From positions 1-5,742 of the forward strand of contig JAHDBQ010000063.1 in NCBI GenBank assembly GCA_020630305.1: a stretch of 5,742 bases of DNA. Reading direction: 5' to 3'. Within the stretch, counting starts at the first letter, position 1; each line of letters starts with the position of its first letter. The translations under genes were made by a program, and so were the position numbers. Source of the stretch: Alphaproteobacteria bacterium. Lineage in GTDB: Bacteria; Pseudomonadota; Alphaproteobacteria; Rickettsiales; Rickettsiaceae. Below the pieces are notes generated by a model. The model did not search any database, had not been told where the DNA came from, and saw only the letters and a list, made by a program, of their open reading frames with translations. This document shows, one piece after another, positions 5,447 to 5,742 of this stretch.

Positions 5447-5742
5447 ATGAAAAAGATTATATTAACAACAGTTCTAGCTTTAGCAGTTATCGGTGGTGGT
5501 GGCTGGATATATAAAGCTAATGAATTTGAAACAACGATTCAAGAAAAATTATTTCCAGAAATTGAGTCAAAAGATTATATCACGACTGATCTTAGCAAGG
5601 CTGTTATAAATAAATATCAATTTAAGGTGACTTTCGCGGACATCAGCCTTGACCTAACAAAAATCCCTACTTATGAAAAATTAACGCCTACACAGGCTGT
5701 GGCCTTTAGGGGCGCACATGATGACATGACTAACATTTTTTC
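5447..5742 (+). CDS. Membrane-anchored or exported protein of unknown function, 3' end beyond the window
   Basis: Ninety-eight codons are visible before the right edge. MKK is followed by a hydrophobic, glycine-containing segment (residues 4-22, with GGGGW at 16-20), then a polar region with no further membrane helix. This fits an N-terminal anchor or signal peptide with the rest in the periplasm. Residues about 44-72 alternate polar and hydrophobic residues, suggesting beta strands. I do not recognise the family, and the visible part is too short to assign one. It lies 52 bases after the carrier gene on the same strand with no terminator between, so the two are probably cotranscribed. A shared role in the envelope or in transport is possible but not shown. 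Confidence 0.8.
   Translation, partial: MKKIILTTVLALAVIGGGGWIYKANEFETTIQEKLFPEIESKDYITTDLSKAVINKYQFKVTFADISLDLTKIPTYEKLTPTQAVAFRGAHDDMTNIF

Overview
This is an AT-rich bacterial window with short spacers, one ankyrin-repeat gene, several Sec-exported proteins of no recognised family, and a sodium-coupled amino acid carrier. The mix resembles a host-associated or intracellular bacterium, for example in the Rickettsiales/Holosporales or a similar amoeba-associated group. That placement is inference from composition and gene content, since no taxonomic marker gene is present.

Layout. Bases 1-1370 (minus strand) hold the first 456 codons of an ankyrin-repeat protein that runs off the left edge, with its own ribosome binding site and a plausible promoter. 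Bases 1371-1612 are a spacer carrying that promoter and a strong terminator for the next gene. Bases 1613-2770 (minus) encode an unrecognised, probably exported coiled-coil protein. Its natural ATG at 2797 is followed at once by two TAA codons, so it starts from a rare TTG, is read in an unusual way, or has just been inactivated. Bases 2771-2970 hold its promoter and the terminator of the next gene. Bases 2971-3687 (minus) encode a Sec-exported, cysteine-free protein with 27 histidines packed into its middle 115 residues. Bases 3688-4086 form a 399-base divergent regulatory spacer with two hairpins, a cluster of TTAA palindromes and a near-consensus promoter facing right. Bases 4087-5394 (plus) encode an alanine/glycine:cation symporter (AGCS) family carrier. 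It is followed, probably in the same operon, by the start of a membrane-anchored or exported protein (5447 to the right edge).

How they fit together. The three minus-strand genes each look like separate transcription units: two have clear terminators, and promoter candidates sit before the ankyrin and coiled-coil genes. The carrier and the last gene form a rightward unit. The left half looks directed at the cell surface or the host (ankyrin protein, exported coiled-coil protein, exported His/Lys-rich protein), and the right half at nutrient uptake. No mobile element, tRNA, rRNA or CRISPR array is visible. The points most worth following are the ATG-TAA-TAA start, the His-rich exported protein, the two-repeat (66-residue) period in the ankyrin gene, and the structured leader before the carrier.
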